Notes: generated from the sequence alone by a model not told the origin. DNA of 64,000 bases from Panacagrimonas perspica (GCF_004364935.1 NZ_SOBT01000011.1:124001-188000), one strand, 5' to 3'; positions 21,561-31,243 are shown, counted from the stretch's first letter. Numbers and translations are program-made.

Positions 21561-22355
21561 ATGGGCGACGAACTGCGGGTCAGCGAACACGACGGCATCC
21601 TGGAATTGGTCATCGACAGGCCGCACAAGGCCAACGCGATGACCGATGCGATGTTCGACACGCTGCGCGATTCGCTGACGCGTTTCGAGGACGAGCCGTC
21701 GCTGCGCGTGATGCTGATCCGCTCGATCGGCAAACTGTTTTCGGCGGGCGCGGACATCGGACCGCACCTGGCGCCCGATGCCTATCGCGGCGGTCAGGAC
21801 ACGCGCCTGCGCTACAAGCGGCGCTTCCACGATCTGTTCGATCGCCTCGAGAACGTGGAGAAGCCGGTGGTCGTCGCGCACCAGGGCGCGTGCATCGGCG
21901 GCGCGCTGGAGATGTCGTTGTCCTGCGATTTCCGGCTCGCCGCCGCCAGCGCGCGTTACCTGTTGCCCGAGCACGAATTCGCGTTGCTGCCCGGCGCGGG
22001 CGGCATCAGTCGCCTGACACGCCTGTGCGGACCGCATTGGGCGCGCTGGATGATCATGGCCGGCGAACCGGTGGACACCGAGCAGGCGCTGCGCATCGGC
22101 CTCGTGCACACGGTGTATCCCGACGAGACCTTCGCCGTGCAGGTCGACGCCTTCTGCGAGAAGCTCGCGCGCGGGCCGATGGAGATGATGGCGATGGCCA
22201 AGCAGGTCATCGAGATGTCCGTGGATCTCGATCGCACGCAGGCGCGCAACGCCGAACGCATCGCGCAGAGCGTGCTGTTCACCGGGCCGGAGCATCCGCA
22301 GGCCGTCGAGGCCTGGCACCAGCGCAAGGCGTCGAAGAAGCGGCCAGCGGAGTGA
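21561..22355 (+). CDS. enoyl-CoA hydratase/isomerase family protein
   Basis: This encodes 264 residues. The crotonase pattern is present: LELVIDRPHKANAMTDAM, SIGKLFSAGADIG (first oxyanion-hole segment), HQGACIGGALEMSLSCDFRLAA (second oxyanion-hole segment) and PGAGGISRLTRLCG. It would act on a CoA thioester in fatty-acid or aromatic-acid degradation. A Glu that often serves as general acid/base sits at PEHEFALLPGAGG. The gene begins 18 bp after the patatin gene. Its exact reaction cannot be read, and the family includes dehalogenases and isomerases. Confidence 0.85.
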   Translation: MGDELRVSEHDGILELVIDRPHKANAMTDAMFDTLRDSLTRFEDEPSLRVMLIRSIGKLFSAGADIGPHLAPDAYRGGQDTRLRYKRRFHDLFDRLENVEKPVVVAHQGACIGGALEMSLSCDFRLAAASARYLLPEHEFALLPGAGGISRLTRLCGPHWARWMIMAGEPVDTEQALRIGLVHTVYPDETFAVQVDAFCEKLARGPMEMMAMAKQVIEMSVDLDRTQARNAERIAQSVLFTGPEHPQAVEAWHQRKASKKRPAE

Positions 22356-22372
22356 GCGATCCGCGCCCCACC

Positions 22373-22440
22373 GTAGCCCGGACGAAGTCCGGGGATCTTT
22401 TCGCGCACCCGATGGCGATCCCGGACTTCGTCCGGGCTAC
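22373..22440. repeat. REP palindrome pair, copy 3
   Basis: This is the AC-GT stem variant on both sides (GTAGCCCGGACGAAGTCCGG and CCGGACTTCGTCCGGGCTAC). It lies between the converging ends of the enoyl-CoA hydratase gene and the Nei-like gene, about 10 bp from the latter's stop. Confidence 0.92.
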
Positions 22441-22449
22441 GGGTTTCGG

Positions 22450-23334
22450 TCACACGTCGTCGATCGACTTCGGCCAGCTGTCGTGCAGCAGGCGCGACAG
22501 CGCGCGATCGGCGAGCAGCCGTCCGCCGGTCTGGCAGCGCGCGCAGTAGTTCGCCTCGTTGTCCGCGTAGACGATGCGTTGCACCGGTGAGCCGCAGACC
22601 GGGCAGGGGAGGCCGTAACGACCGTGGACGGCCATCCCGGCGTGGAACGCGGTGACCTTCTTCGGCCAGGCATCGGCCTGTGCTTCGTGCCGCAGATGCG
22701 TGGTCCACTCGGCCAGTACGCTGCGCACCGCGTCGAACAGCTTCGCGACGCTCGCGTCGTCGATCGACTGCGATTTGAGGAACGGTGACAGCCGGGCGCG
22801 ATGCAGGATCTCGTCGGAGTACGCGTTGCCGATCGCCGCGAAGATCGTCGGATCCGTGAGCGCACGCTTGAGGGTGTGGTTCTCGCGTCGAAGGCGTTCC
22901 GCGAAACCGGCCGCGTCGATCTGCAGCGGCTCCAGCCCGCCGCGATCGAATGCAGCGAGCGCCTCCTCGCTTTCAACCAGGTGCAGCGACGCGCGACGCT
23001 TGCTGCCGGACTCCGTCAGCAGCAGCGTGCCGCTCTCGAAGTCCAAGGCGCACAAGCCCGAGCCCTTCGGAATCGCAGCGCCCGGCTTCTTCCAGTGCAG
23101 CCGCCCCAGGATCATCAGGTGCACGATCGCGCAGCGGTCGCCTTCGAATCGCAGCACCAGCCGTTTGCCGATGCGCGAGGTACCCACCAGTCGCCGGCCG
23201 GCGAATTCCGCGGGGCGCGGTGCAACGCTGCGCAACACGAAGGGATTGCCGATGCGCAGCCCTTTCAGTGTCTGGCCGAGCGCCTTGTTCTCGAGGCACT
23301 CGAGGTAGACCGTCAGGTCGGGCAGTTCCGGCAT
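22450..23334 (-). CDS. Fpg/Nei-family DNA glycosylase
   Basis: This encodes 294 residues. The N-terminus MPELPDL gives the catalytic Pro-Glu pair after Met removal. A helix-two-turn-helix region follows (FAAIGNAYSDEILHRARLSPF), with the conserved Asn in GNAYSDEI. The C-terminal zinc finger has CPVCGS and CARCQ. It should excise oxidised bases and nick the strand by beta/delta-elimination. It differs clearly from the second family member in the window (MutM at 29323-30141), so it is more likely a Nei-like or Fpg2-type enzyme. purT lies 16 bp upstream on the same strand, and the two may be cotranscribed. Confidence 0.88.
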   Translation of the reverse strand: MPELPDLTVYLECLENKALGQTLKGLRIGNPFVLRSVAPRPAEFAGRRLVGTSRIGKRLVLRFEGDRCAIVHLMILGRLHWKKPGAAIPKGSGLCALDFESGTLLLTESGSKRRASLHLVESEEALAAFDRGGLEPLQIDAAGFAERLRRENHTLKRALTDPTIFAAIGNAYSDEILHRARLSPFLKSQSIDDASVAKLFDAVRSVLAEWTTHLRHEAQADAWPKKVTAFHAGMAVHGRYGLPCPVCGSPVQRIVYADNEANYCARCQTGGRLLADRALSRLLHDSWPKSIDDV

Positions 23335-23350
23335 GCCGGGCCCGTGCCGT

Positions 23351-24568
23351 TCACATCACCGTGATCTTCGACGCGGCGCGTCGCGCCTTGGCGCGCGCCG
23401 TGTCGATGCTCTCGTCGAGCGCCAGTGCCACGCCCATGCGGCGCTTGCCGACGATCTCCGGCTTGCCGAACAGGCGCAGCATCGTGTCGGGTTCTTCCAG
23501 CGCTTCGGCCGCGCCGAGGAACGAGGGCCCGACGGTGTCGCCTTCGCACAGGATCGCGCAGGAGGCCGCGAAGCCGCGGGCGCGGATGTTCGGAATGGGC
23601 AGTCCGAGAATCGCGCGCGCGTGCAGCGCGAACTCGCTCAGGTCCTGCGAGATCAGCGTGACCAGCCCGGTGTCGTGCGGTCGCGGTGAGACTTCGCTGA
23701 AGATCACCTCGTCGCCCTTGACGAACAGTTCCACGCCGAACAGGCCGCGGCCGCCGAGCGCCTTGGTCACTTTCTCGGCGATCTGCTGCGACTTCTTCAG
23801 CGCGACCGCCGACATCGGATGCGGCTGCCAGGATTCGCGGTAGTCGCCGTCGATCTGCAGATGGCCGATCGGTGCGCAGAAACTGGTCTGGCCCTCGTCG
23901 CCTTCATCGAGCTTGGTGCCCGGAGGCCCCGGCCAATGCCGGATCGTCAGCATCGTGATCTCGTAATCGAAATCCACGAAGCCCTCGACGATGACCTTGC
24001 CCTGGCCGGCGCGGCCGCCGGCCTGCGCGTAATCCCAGGCCTTCTGCACGTCCGCCGCCGTCTTGACCGTGCTCTGGCCCTTGCCCGAACTCGACATGAC
24101 CGGCTTGACCACGCAGGGCATGCCCACGGCCTGGATCGCGGCGCGGTACTCGGCCTCGGTTTCGGCGAAGCGATAGGGCGAGGTCGGCAGTCCGAGTTCC
24201 TCGGCGGCGAGCCGACGAATGCCTTCGCGATCCATCGTCAGGCGCGCCGCGCGCGCGGTCGGCACCACCGGATATCCCTCGGACTCGAGCTCCAGCAGCG
24301 TCGGGGTATGGATCGCCTCGATCTCGGGGACGATCAGGTGCGGCCCCTCCTCCTCGATCACGCGGCGCAGCGCGGCGCCGTCCAGCATCTTGATGACGTG
24401 GCTGCGGTGCGCCACCTGCATGGCCGGTGCGTTGGCGTAACGGTCCACGGCGACGCATTCGATGCCCAGGCGCTGCAGTTCGATCACGACCTCTTTCCCC
24501 AACTCGCCCGAACCGAGCATCAGGACGCAAATAGCCGAGGGAGTGAGCGGGGTGCCGATCGTGGTCAT
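23351..24568 (-). CDS. purT: formate-dependent GAR transformylase PurT
   Basis: This encodes 405 residues. This is the ATP-grasp architecture of PurT: N-terminal [23 protein letters not shown], the central loop [14 protein letters not shown], then [24 protein letters not shown], which carries metal and ATP ligands. It makes formyl-GAR from GAR, formate and ATP in purine synthesis, an alternative to the folate-dependent PurN. It is followed by the Nei-like glycosylase gene after 16 bp. Upstream, about 140 bp separate it from the unknown gene at 24713-25597. Confidence 0.95.
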   Translation of the reverse strand: MTTIGTPLTPSAICVLMLGSGELGKEVVIELQRLGIECVAVDRYANAPAMQVAHRSHVIKMLDGAALRRVIEEEGPHLIVPEIEAIHTPTLLELESEGYPVVPTARAARLTMDREGIRRLAAEELGLPTSPYRFAETEAEYRAAIQAVGMPCVVKPVMSSSGKGQSTVKTAADVQKAWDYAQAGGRAGQGKVIVEGFVDFDYEITMLTIRHWPGPPGTKLDEGDEGQTSFCAPIGHLQIDGDYRESWQPHPMSAVALKKSQQIAEKVTKALGGRGLFGVELFVKGDEVIFSEVSPRPHDTGLVTLISQDLSEFALHARAILGLPIPNIRARGFAASCAILCEGDTVGPSFLGAAEALEEPDTMLRLFGKPEIVGKRRMGVALALDESIDTARAKARRAASKITVM

Positions 24569-24712
24569 GACGTTTTTTTCTCGGGACCCGCTCGTGCGCG
24601 GGTCCTGGACGTGAATGCAGGGATGCGGAATGTCGCATCGCGGACGGAAGCATTCAACGCATCGGGCCCGGGAGAGGTTCGCGGCCGAGGTATTCCCGGC
24701 GATCGCGAACCC

Positions 24713-25597
24713 TCAGGCGTAGAAATTCTTCGGGATCCCGGTATCGCGCGTGGCCAGCGAAACATAGTTGGGCGGCGAAAGAGCATTAATCACTCGTTCG
24801 TTGGCCGTCTTGCAGAGGTCGTTGTAGAACGGGCCCACGGGCTTGTTCAGCAGACTGCTCAGCGTCGGGTCGGGAGGCGCGCCTTTGACGACGTTGGAGA
24901 TGTCGAATCGGCCATTGGCCATTTTTCCGGTACAGATCGACCCCAGCCAGGAGAATTTGGCGTCGTAGATCAGGTGCCACGTGAAATGCGCGAGGGGATG
25001 AATCTTGTTATCGGGATCTCTGCCCACGAACACGGTCGTCAATCCGAGATCGAGACGCTGGTTGTAGAGGAAGTTCGGGGCGTTGGTTTTCGGATTCTGT
25101 ACGACCAACGGCATCTGGGAATTGGGGTGATCGCCCATCGTGCGCGTCAACGTGCGCCGTACCCGGTTTCCTTCCTTGACCTCGCTCTGCGGAGAGCCGA
25201 GGAGATTCACGAATGGCGCGAGTTCCGAAGTGCTGTCCAGTGAAGGATTCTTTCCCATTGCCGGGGGAACCGCGTAATTGATGCGAACACTCCCCTCGTT
25301 TTCTACGCGTCCTCCATAGATGACCTCCCGCACCAGGAGATTGGCGAACTGGAGGAAGCTGAAAGACCACTCCTTCGTGTCGTTCGGATCCACCACCACA
25401 TCGACCGATGCCGTGACGACAATCGCGGGATCGAACCGGGCCCCCGACAAGGACAAGCGCGCGCCTGACGTCAGATGACAGCGGGCCACACCTTTTCCTG
25501 CCTTGGTTTCGTCGGGGGCGACCGCTACGTCCGGGACGGCCCCGGCGGCATTCACCGTTAATTTGATGGAGGCGAGATCGATCTGGTCCTTGGTCAT
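24713..25597 (-). CDS. hypothetical protein, partner of a peptidoglycan-binding protein
   Basis: This encodes 294 residues with no recognised family. There is no signal peptide and no membrane segment. The first half looks beta-rich (IDLASIKLTVNAAGAVPDVAV, ARLSLSGARFDPAIVVTASVDVVVD), followed by a more mixed region with Trp/His clusters (FTWHLIYDAKFSWLG). It starts 29 bp after the peptidoglycan-binding gene, so the pair is one transcription unit. The region is visibly less GC-rich than its neighbours, which fits recent acquisition. A role with the cell wall (secreted effector, phage or contractile-system component) is conceivable from the partner alone but not shown. Confidence 0.6.
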   Translation of the reverse strand: MTKDQIDLASIKLTVNAAGAVPDVAVAPDETKAGKGVARCHLTSGARLSLSGARFDPAIVVTASVDVVVDPNDTKEWSFSFLQFANLLVREVIYGGRVENEGSVRINYAVPPAMGKNPSLDSTSELAPFVNLLGSPQSEVKEGNRVRRTLTRTMGDHPNSQMPLVVQNPKTNAPNFLYNQRLDLGLTTVFVGRDPDNKIHPLAHFTWHLIYDAKFSWLGSICTGKMANGRFDISNVVKGAPPDPTLSSLLNKPVGPFYNDLCKTANERVINALSPPNYVSLATRDTGIPKNFYA

Positions 25598-25626
25598 GGC
25601 GGATTCGCGAGTGCGTTTTCGAGTTG

Positions 25627-26007
25627 TCAGCGCAAGGTGCGGTGCATCGACGCCTGCTGCGGTGAGAAATTCTGGGTCGCGGCACCGGCGGCCGTCTGCG
25701 CAAGACTCAACGCGATCGTCCGCTCCTCGAGCTTTTGCAAGGTCTGTTTGCCGACATGGCCATCAACCCCGATCAGGGCTTGCGCCTGGAAGAGGCGCAC
25801 CGCTTTTTCGGTCTCGGCCCCATAGATTCCGTCCGGCAACTTGCGGCCATTGTTGGTGGTGACGGGAAGCGGATACCCGAGGTCGAGCAACGCCAGTTGA
25901 ATCGCGACCACCGCTTCTCCGGTGGCTCCGCGCTTCAGGGACGGGTTGTTCTCGGACGCCTTCTGCAAGCGCTGGTCACGAGAGAACCGCAATGACTTCA
26001 AGGCCAT
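25627..26007 (-). CDS. small peptidoglycan-binding domain (PG_binding_1) protein
   Basis: This encodes 126 residues from ATG 26007, which starts MALKSLRFSRDQRLQKA; longer in-frame starts add sequence without protein character. Residues about 24-95 are a PG_binding_1 domain: NPSLKRGATGEAVVAIQLAL, then LDLGYPLPVTT, DGIYGAETEKAVRLFQAQALIGVDGHVGKQTLQKLE. This three-helix module binds peptidoglycan and usually accompanies a hydrolase domain, but none is present here. No signal peptide is seen, so export would need another route. The unknown 294-residue protein is encoded directly downstream. Confidence 0.75.
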   Translation of the reverse strand: MALKSLRFSRDQRLQKASENNPSLKRGATGEAVVAIQLALLDLGYPLPVTTNNGRKLPDGIYGAETEKAVRLFQAQALIGVDGHVGKQTLQKLEERTIALSLAQTAAGAATQNFSPQQASMHRTLR

Positions 26008-26338
26008 GAGAATTCCATCTCCGAGACGGTCATGCATTGGTCGGTACGACGGCCTGGCGGTGCCGCTGCAGGACGAGCCCGATCGGCACGCAACGAAGTT
26101 CTCCATGGTGTCGACCGTGGAATCACCATAACGGGCGGCCAATAAGGAACGAAAGCCGTTTCGCGTTCCGAACTGTCGACTGGCGCACAGAGCGATGCGG
26201 GTCGAACAGCTCGTCCTGCTCGTGGCAGGATCTCGTGGACGGAGTTGCCGCTCGCCTTCGGGGGCTAATCCGGGCGCGTCATCCCGCTGCGTCCATGGAG
26301 CGGGTACGCAGATCGAGGATGCATCGGCAGGGAATTCC
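26008..26338. other. gene-free stretch
   Basis: About 330 bp upstream of the peptidoglycan-binding gene and beyond the 3' end of the esterase gene. No supported gene, repeat or terminator was seen. Confidence 0.5.
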
Positions 26339-27505
26339 CTAGCGGTGATACCCGCGCGCGAAACTCCAGATGGCGCCGGTGGCGCTCATGTCGCGGCTGG
26401 TGACACCGGCGTAGGACGTATCGCCGCCCGGCCAGGCGTGGCCGCCGTTCGCCACCGAGTAGAGGCGCAGTCCCTTGTCGTCGGTGCAGCCGGTGCGCTC
26501 GTCGAGCTGCACCGTGGTGCCGTCGTCCGCGATGTCGGGTAGTGCGGTGCTGGTGGCGCCGCCGCAGCCCTGCTTCTGGGCCCAGTAGTCCATCAGGCTC
26601 GCAGCGGAACCCAGGCCGCTGATGCCGTAGTACGGCGCGATCGGGTCGGCCGTCCCCAGCACGTAGACCTTGGGCCGCGACTGGGCCGGCGCGCACGACA
26701 GCCACAGGCTCAACGGCAAGGTCGCGGCGACGACGCCGACGGCCGCGATCCGGTCCGACATTTCGCAGGCCATCCGTTCGGCCATGACGCCACCGCTGGA
26801 ATAGCCGGCGACGCTCACGCGCTCGGCGTCTGCGCCCTCCGCGACGATCGCGTCGATCAGCGCGGCCATGAAATCCTTGTCGGCGGTGCCGTCGAGCGGC
26901 TCCGCCTTCCAGACGCCGCCCAGCGCTTCGGGCATGACGGCCCAGAAGTTCTGCGTCGCGACGAAGTCGCTGACGTACGTGAAGTTCGCCGTCAGTTCCG
27001 GCGCCGTGTCGCGCGGGTGCAGCAGCAGCAGCACCGGGGCGTTCAGCGGCTTCGGATCGGGACGCGTGACGACGTAACGACGCGCCTGCCCATTCACCGT
27101 CAACGTGGCCTCGTAGGAGCGCGTGCCCGCCGGGGTGCGCACCGGAATCCCGTTGATCCGCGGATACGTGTAGCTCAGCGGAGCGCTCAGGCTGAGGATG
27201 CCGCTGAGCGGATCGATCGGATTGAGCGTTGGCGTTGGTGTTGGCGTTGGCGTTGGCGTTGGCGTGGGTGTCGGCGTAGGCGTAGGCGTAGGCGTAGGAG
27301 TCGGTGTGGGTGTGGGTGTAGGAGTCGGTGTCGGACTCGGTGTAGGCGTGGGGGTCGGACTGGGTGTAGGGGTGGGTGCCGGCGTCGGCGTCGGTGTCGC
27401 GCTATCGGAGTCGCCGCCTCCCGAGCCACCGCCTCCACAGGCGGCCACCGTGCAGCAGAGGCTGATCGTGATCAGGAGTCGCGACGTCGTCAGCTTGAGT
27501 TTCAC
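26339..27505 (-). CDS. lipoprotein esterase with Pro-Thr linker (PHB depolymerase/feruloyl esterase type)
   Basis: This encodes 388 residues. It starts at GTG 27505, 5-6 bases after AAGGA, and opens a lipoprotein signal (SLCCTVAAC, Cys about 23). A Gly/Ser stretch and a long Pro-Thr repeat linker (residues about 36-93) follow. The rest is an alpha/beta hydrolase: [12 protein letters not shown], the nucleophile elbow VAGYSSGG at about residue 235, [15 protein letters not shown] and the His in [10 protein letters not shown]. This layout fits extracellular polyester depolymerases and feruloyl/acetylxylan esterases (LpqC-like). The linker should let the catalytic domain reach away from the membrane. 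It is monocistronic. The substrate is not known. Confidence 0.82.
   Translation of the reverse strand: MKLKLTTSRLLITISLCCTVAACGGGGSGGGDSDSATPTPTPAPTPTPSPTPTPTPSPTPTPTPTPTPTPTPTPTPTPTPTPTPTPTPTPTPTLNPIDPLSGILSLSAPLSYTYPRINGIPVRTPAGTRSYEATLTVNGQARRYVVTRPDPKPLNAPVLLLLHPRDTAPELTANFTYVSDFVATQNFWAVMPEALGGVWKAEPLDGTADKDFMAALIDAIVAEGADAERVSVAGYSSGGVMAERMACEMSDRIAAVGVVAATLPLSLWLSCAPAQSRPKVYVLGTADPIAPYYGISGLGSAASLMDYWAQKQGCGGATSTALPDIADDGTTVQLDERTGCTDDKGLRLYSVANGGHAWPGGDTSYAGVTSRDMSATGAIWSFARGYHR
27226..27399. repeat. hexanucleotide repeat tract encoding (Pro-Thr)n linker
   Basis: About 29 imperfect 6-bp units (GGCGTT, GGCGTA, GGTGTG and variants) encode alternating Pro and Thr, with a few Ser or Ala. 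Unit length is a multiple of three, so slippage would change linker length without a frameshift. Confidence 0.85.
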
Positions 27506-27854
27506 GCCTGTCCTTGGGCTTTGCGTCCAGAACCCCGACGCACCGATGGCTCGTGGGTCATGACGCGTGAATCGTCTTGTGCGGTTTCCGCGGCTTTCGA
27601 ATTGCGCGACGGGTACCGATGGAGCCGCGTCCGGTGAGCTCGCCGAATTTGGCGCTCGCCCGTGTCGCGACGGGGCCAGTCTGCGCGGATCCCCTTCGCG
27701 TCGATCGCATGACCCGTCCGACGGTAGGGGGCAGACGCCGGACGCCGCCCCGGGCTCGACGCGCCGCGCGCTGTTGCGCACGGCGACTCGCCCTGAACAG
27801 GAAGGGAGGGAGGCCGACGAATACGGAGGGCCGTCCAACCCGCCCGCCCGATGC
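27506..27854. other. gene-free stretch
   Basis: About 350 bp lie between the esterase start and the end of the oxidoreductase gene. Open frames here run antisense or lack starts; nothing else was recognised. Confidence 0.5.
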
Positions 27855-29183
27855 CTACGCCCGTGCCCTGCGCGCCCGGTGCATGCGCGCCGCCGCGCGG
27901 TATTCGGTCAGCAGGTATCCGACCAGCGCCGACAGCGCGCCGCGCTGCAGATCCGGACCGCGGCTGTCGGCGAGCCGGAACAGGTTCAGGTAGTACCAGC
28001 CGATCTCGCCGAAGGCGTTGAGCTGGCGAAACAGCGCGAAGCGCGACGTCGGTGAGAACATGCCTTTGTCCGCGAGCACCAGGCCACGTTCGAACGCGGG
28101 CAGCTCGCGGGTCTCGCCGCGCAGCAGCGCGCCGGCCACGTCGGTGTGCGTGCACAGCGGACGCCCGAGTCCGATCATGTCGCAGGCGTTCTCGGACACC
28201 GCGGCTTCCATCGTCTCGCGCAGGCGGAATCCGCCGGTCACCATCAGCGGCATCTTCGCCACCGCGCGGATGCGCTCCGCGTAATCGAGGAAATAGGCTT
28301 CGCGCTTGCGTGTGCTCTCGCGCTGCGGCGCGGCGGTGGAGGCGTCGCCCAGGTGCCCGACCAGCGCGGGCTGCTCGTACGAGCCGCCGGAGATCTCCAG
28401 CAGATCCACGGGCTCGGCGTTGAGCCATTGCACGACCTGCAGGCACTCGTCGTTGGAGAAGCCGCCCTTGCGGAAGTCGTCCGAGTTCAGCTTGATGCTG
28501 ATCGGAAAGTCGGCGCCCACGGCCCCGCGCGTGGCACGCAGGGTCTCGATCAGCATGCGCGCGCGATTCTCCAGCGCGCCGCCCCAGGCATCGATGCGCC
28601 GGTTGGTGACCGGCGACAGGAAGGAGCTGAGCAGGTAGCCGTGTGCCGCATGGATCTGCACGCCGGTGAAGCCGGTCTCGCGCGCAACCGTCGCGACCCT
28701 GGCGAAGCGCTGGATCAGGTCCAGGATTTCTTCTTCGGTCAGCGCCCGCGGCTTGCCGAAATTCCCGAGCATGCCGAGCTGCTGCGGCGAGGGCGCGAGC
28801 GGCTGCATCGTCACGTAGCGGGGCGACTGGCGGCCCGCATGATTGATCTGCATCCACAGGTGATTGCCGCCGACGGTGCCGGCCTTGGCCCAGCGCGCCA
28901 GCCGGCTTCGCGCCTCCGCGTCGTGCGTGATGGCATCGCTCATGTCGATGGTCACGTTCGCCGGCCTTTCGAGCACGCGGCGATCCACCTGCACGTTGCC
29001 GGTCAGCAGCAGCCCGGCGCCGCCTTCGCTCCAGCGGCGATACAAGGTGTCGTGCCGCGGCGTCGCGCGAAGATGCTCGTCGGCCAGGCCCTCGGTCATC
29101 GCCGCCTTGCACAGTCGGTTGGGCAGCACCGCGCCGCAGGGCAGGCGCAGCGGTTCGGACAGGATCGATGAAGTCGAAGTCAC
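27855..29183 (-). CDS. NADH:flavin oxidoreductase, old yellow enzyme family
   Basis: This encodes 442 residues from GTG 29183; the frame is open further upstream but [22 protein letters not shown] is the normal family start. FMN-binding and active-site features are visible: [42 protein letters not shown] with the His pair region, [15 protein letters not shown], and [13 protein letters not shown] with GLGRPLCT for phosphate binding. It would reduce an activated alkene, enone or nitro compound with NAD(P)H. The C-terminus carries about 80 extra residues ([20 protein letters not shown]). It is monocistronic and the substrate is unknown. Confidence 0.87.
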   Translation of the reverse strand: MTSTSSILSEPLRLPCGAVLPNRLCKAAMTEGLADEHLRATPRHDTLYRRWSEGGAGLLLTGNVQVDRRVLERPANVTIDMSDAITHDAEARSRLARWAKAGTVGGNHLWMQINHAGRQSPRYVTMQPLAPSPQQLGMLGNFGKPRALTEEEILDLIQRFARVATVARETGFTGVQIHAAHGYLLSSFLSPVTNRRIDAWGGALENRARMLIETLRATRGAVGADFPISIKLNSDDFRKGGFSNDECLQVVQWLNAEPVDLLEISGGSYEQPALVGHLGDASTAAPQRESTRKREAYFLDYAERIRAVAKMPLMVTGGFRLRETMEAAVSENACDMIGLGRPLCTHTDVAGALLRGETRELPAFERGLVLADKGMFSPTSRFALFRQLNAFGEIGWYYLNLFRLADSRGPDLQRGALSALVGYLLTEYRAAARMHRARRARA

Positions 29184-29217
29184 GGTTGATCTCTGGCGCG
29201 ACGACAGGAAGGACGGT

Positions 29218-29290
29218 TTGCCACGGATTTCGCGGAATAGCACGGATGAGGGATCTGGTTCTCCGTGTTCATCCGTGAAATCCGTGGCAA
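29218..29290. repeat. 73-bp imperfect palindrome of the CACGGAT type
   Basis: TTGCCACGGATTTCGCGGA (29218-29236) is repeated inverted at 29272-29290 with one mismatch. Inside it CACGGATGA and TCATCCGTG form a second inverted pair. It lies between two same-strand genes. It is a different family from the GTAG palindromes, with no copy elsewhere in the window. Confidence 0.8.
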
Positions 29291-29322
29291 CAAGGCTTGT
29301 TCATGTCCACATCGGCGCGATG

Positions 29323-30141
29323 TCAGCGCTGGCAGCGCGTGCAGTAGAAGCTCGATCGCTGGCCGATGACCTTGCGGCGGATCCCGGTGCCGCAACGCCG
29401 GCAGGGCTCGCCCTCGCGTCCGTAGACGTAGAGCTCCTGCTGGAAGTAGCCCAGCTCGCCGGTCGCACCGGCGAAATCGCGCAAGGTCGTTCCGCCACGC
29501 ACGATCGCCTCGTTCAGCACTTCGCGGATGCGCGACGCGAGCTCGACGTATTCGGCGCGCGTGACTTTTCCGGCCGCGCGGGTAGGCCGGATGGCGGCCC
29601 GGAACAGCGACTCGGCGGCATAGATGTTCCCGGCGCCGACCACGACGTTTCCGTCCATGACGAAATTCTTCACCGCTGCGCTGCGGCCGCGCGACAGCTC
29701 GAACAGGTAGTCGCCGTGGAATGCCGGATCGAAGGGTTCGGGTCCGAGATGGCGCAGCAATTCGTGGTGCGGTTCGCCGGCGCTCCACAGCAGCACGGCG
29801 CCGAAGCGTCGCGGATCGTGGAAGCGCAGCAGTTGCCCGCTGTCGAGTTCGATGTCGACGTGGTCGTGCTTGATCGGTGCCACCGTCGGGTCGAGCACCC
29901 AGATGCGGCCCGACATGCCCAGGTGGATCAGCAGGCGATCGCCGTTGTCCAGATGCAGCACGAGGTACTTCGCACGGCGCGCGGCCTGCTCGATGCGCCG
30001 CCCGGCGAGCCGCGCCGGCAGGTCGGGCTGCACCGGCCAGCGCAGCCGTGGATCCCGCACCACCACGCGGCCGATGCGCCGGCCGAGCACGTGCGGCTCG
30101 ATACCGCGGCGGATCGTTTCGACTTCGGGAAGTTCGGGCAT
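29323..30141 (-). CDS. mutM: formamidopyrimidine-DNA glycosylase MutM
   Basis: This encodes 272 residues, the standard Fpg length. MPELPEVETIRRGIEPHVLG is the canonical start with catalytic Pro-Glu. LIHLGMSGRI, HDHVDIEL, NFVMDGNVVVGAGNIYAAESLFRA (DNA-binding helix-two-turn-helix with the conserved Asn) and the zinc finger CRRCG...CTRCQ complete the family pattern. It removes 8-oxoguanine and formamidopyrimidines and cleaves the abasic site. The start is unambiguous from the catalytic residue requirement. It is monocistronic between two repeat elements. Confidence 0.95.
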   Translation of the reverse strand: MPELPEVETIRRGIEPHVLGRRIGRVVVRDPRLRWPVQPDLPARLAGRRIEQAARRAKYLVLHLDNGDRLLIHLGMSGRIWVLDPTVAPIKHDHVDIELDSGQLLRFHDPRRFGAVLLWSAGEPHHELLRHLGPEPFDPAFHGDYLFELSRGRSAAVKNFVMDGNVVVGAGNIYAAESLFRAAIRPTRAAGKVTRAEYVELASRIREVLNEAIVRGGTTLRDFAGATGELGYFQQELYVYGREGEPCRRCGTGIRRKVIGQRSSFYCTRCQR

Positions 30142-30179
30142 GGGAAGATGCTGGCGAAACCACGACGATAGCGCCACCC

Positions 30180-30249
30180 GTAGCCCGGACGAAGTCCGGG
30201 ATGCGCCGCTTCGTCGGGCCTTGTGCGTCCCGGACTTCGTCCGGGCTAC
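30180..30249. repeat. REP palindrome pair, copy 4
   Basis: This is the AC-GT stem variant on both sides (GTAGCCCGGACGAAGTCCGG and CCGGACTTCGTCCGGGCTAC) with an atypical spacer. It ends 7 bp before the stop codon of the phosphate transporter gene. Confidence 0.92.
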
Positions 30250-30256
30250 GGGATCG

Positions 30257-31243
30257 TCAGAACGCCCAGCGCGCCAGTTCCCACGCGATCGCCGCGATGA
30301 ACGCCGACGCCGGGATCGTGAACACCCAGGCCCAGACGATGTTGCCCGCCACGCCCCAGCGCACCGCGGAGAAGCGCCGCGCCGCGCCGACGCCGACGAT
30401 CGCGCCGGTGATGGTGTGGGTGGTGGAGACCGGGATGCCCAGGCTCGTGGCGACGAACAAGGCCGTCGCACCGCTGGCCGACGCGCAGAACCCGCTCACG
30501 GGCCGCAGCTTGGTGATGCGCATGCCCATCGTCTTGACGATGCGCCAGCCGCCGAACAGCGTGCCCAGGCCCATCGCGGTCTGGCAGGCCAGCACCACCC
30601 AGAACGGCAGGTCGGCGTCCTTGCCGATGGCGCCCGAGACGATCAGCAGCAGCCAGATGATGCCCATCGTCTTCTGCGCATCGTTGCTGCCGTGGCCCAG
30701 GCTGTAGAGGCCGGCCGAGATGAACTGCAGGCGGTTGAACGTACGCTCGGCCTTCTTGGCCGGCGAGCGGAAGGCCAGCCAGGCGCAGGCGACCATCAGC
30801 AGGGCGCCGAGCGCGAAGCCCACCAGCGGCGACAGCACGATGGCGACCGTCACCTTGGTGAAGCCGGCGGTCAGCAGGGTGTCGGTGCCGCCTTTGGCGA
30901 TCGCCGCACCCGCCAGGCCGCCGATCAGCGCGTGCGAGGAGCTCGACGGAATGCCGAAGTACCAGGTGATGATGTTCCAGGAGATCGCGCCCACGAGCGC
31001 GCCGAACACCACGTAGGTGTCGATGACGTTGGGATCGACGATGCCTTTCCCGACCGTCGCGGCCACGTGCAGGCCGAAGAACAGGAACGCGATGAAGTTG
31101 AAGAACGCGGCCCAGACGATGGCCACCTGCGGCGACAACGCGCCGGTCGAGACGATCGTGGCGATCGAGTTGGCCGCGTCGTGGAAGCCGTTCATGAAGT
31201 CGAACAGCAGCGCCACGGCGATCAGCAGGACCAGGACCTCCAT
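30257..31243 (-). CDS. low-affinity inorganic phosphate transporter (Pit family)
   Basis: This encodes 328 residues from ATG 31243, which gives the usual N-terminus MEVLVLLIAVALLFDFMNGFHD; an in-frame GTG at 31255 is the alternative. Two inverted Pit signatures are present: DFMNGFHDAANSIATIVSTGALSP near the start and GIPVSTTHTITGAIVGVGAAR near the end, with GIPSSSSHALIGGLAGAA between them. About ten membrane segments are visible. It cotransports phosphate (as metal-phosphate) with protons. A DUF47 gene lies upstream on the same strand, the usual partner of Pit transporters, and the pair is probably an operon. Confidence 0.93.
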   Translation of the reverse strand: MEVLVLLIAVALLFDFMNGFHDAANSIATIVSTGALSPQVAIVWAAFFNFIAFLFFGLHVAATVGKGIVDPNVIDTYVVFGALVGAISWNIITWYFGIPSSSSHALIGGLAGAAIAKGGTDTLLTAGFTKVTVAIVLSPLVGFALGALLMVACAWLAFRSPAKKAERTFNRLQFISAGLYSLGHGSNDAQKTMGIIWLLLIVSGAIGKDADLPFWVVLACQTAMGLGTLFGGWRIVKTMGMRITKLRPVSGFCASASGATALFVATSLGIPVSTTHTITGAIVGVGAARRFSAVRWGVAGNIVWAWVFTIPASAFIAAIAWELARWAF

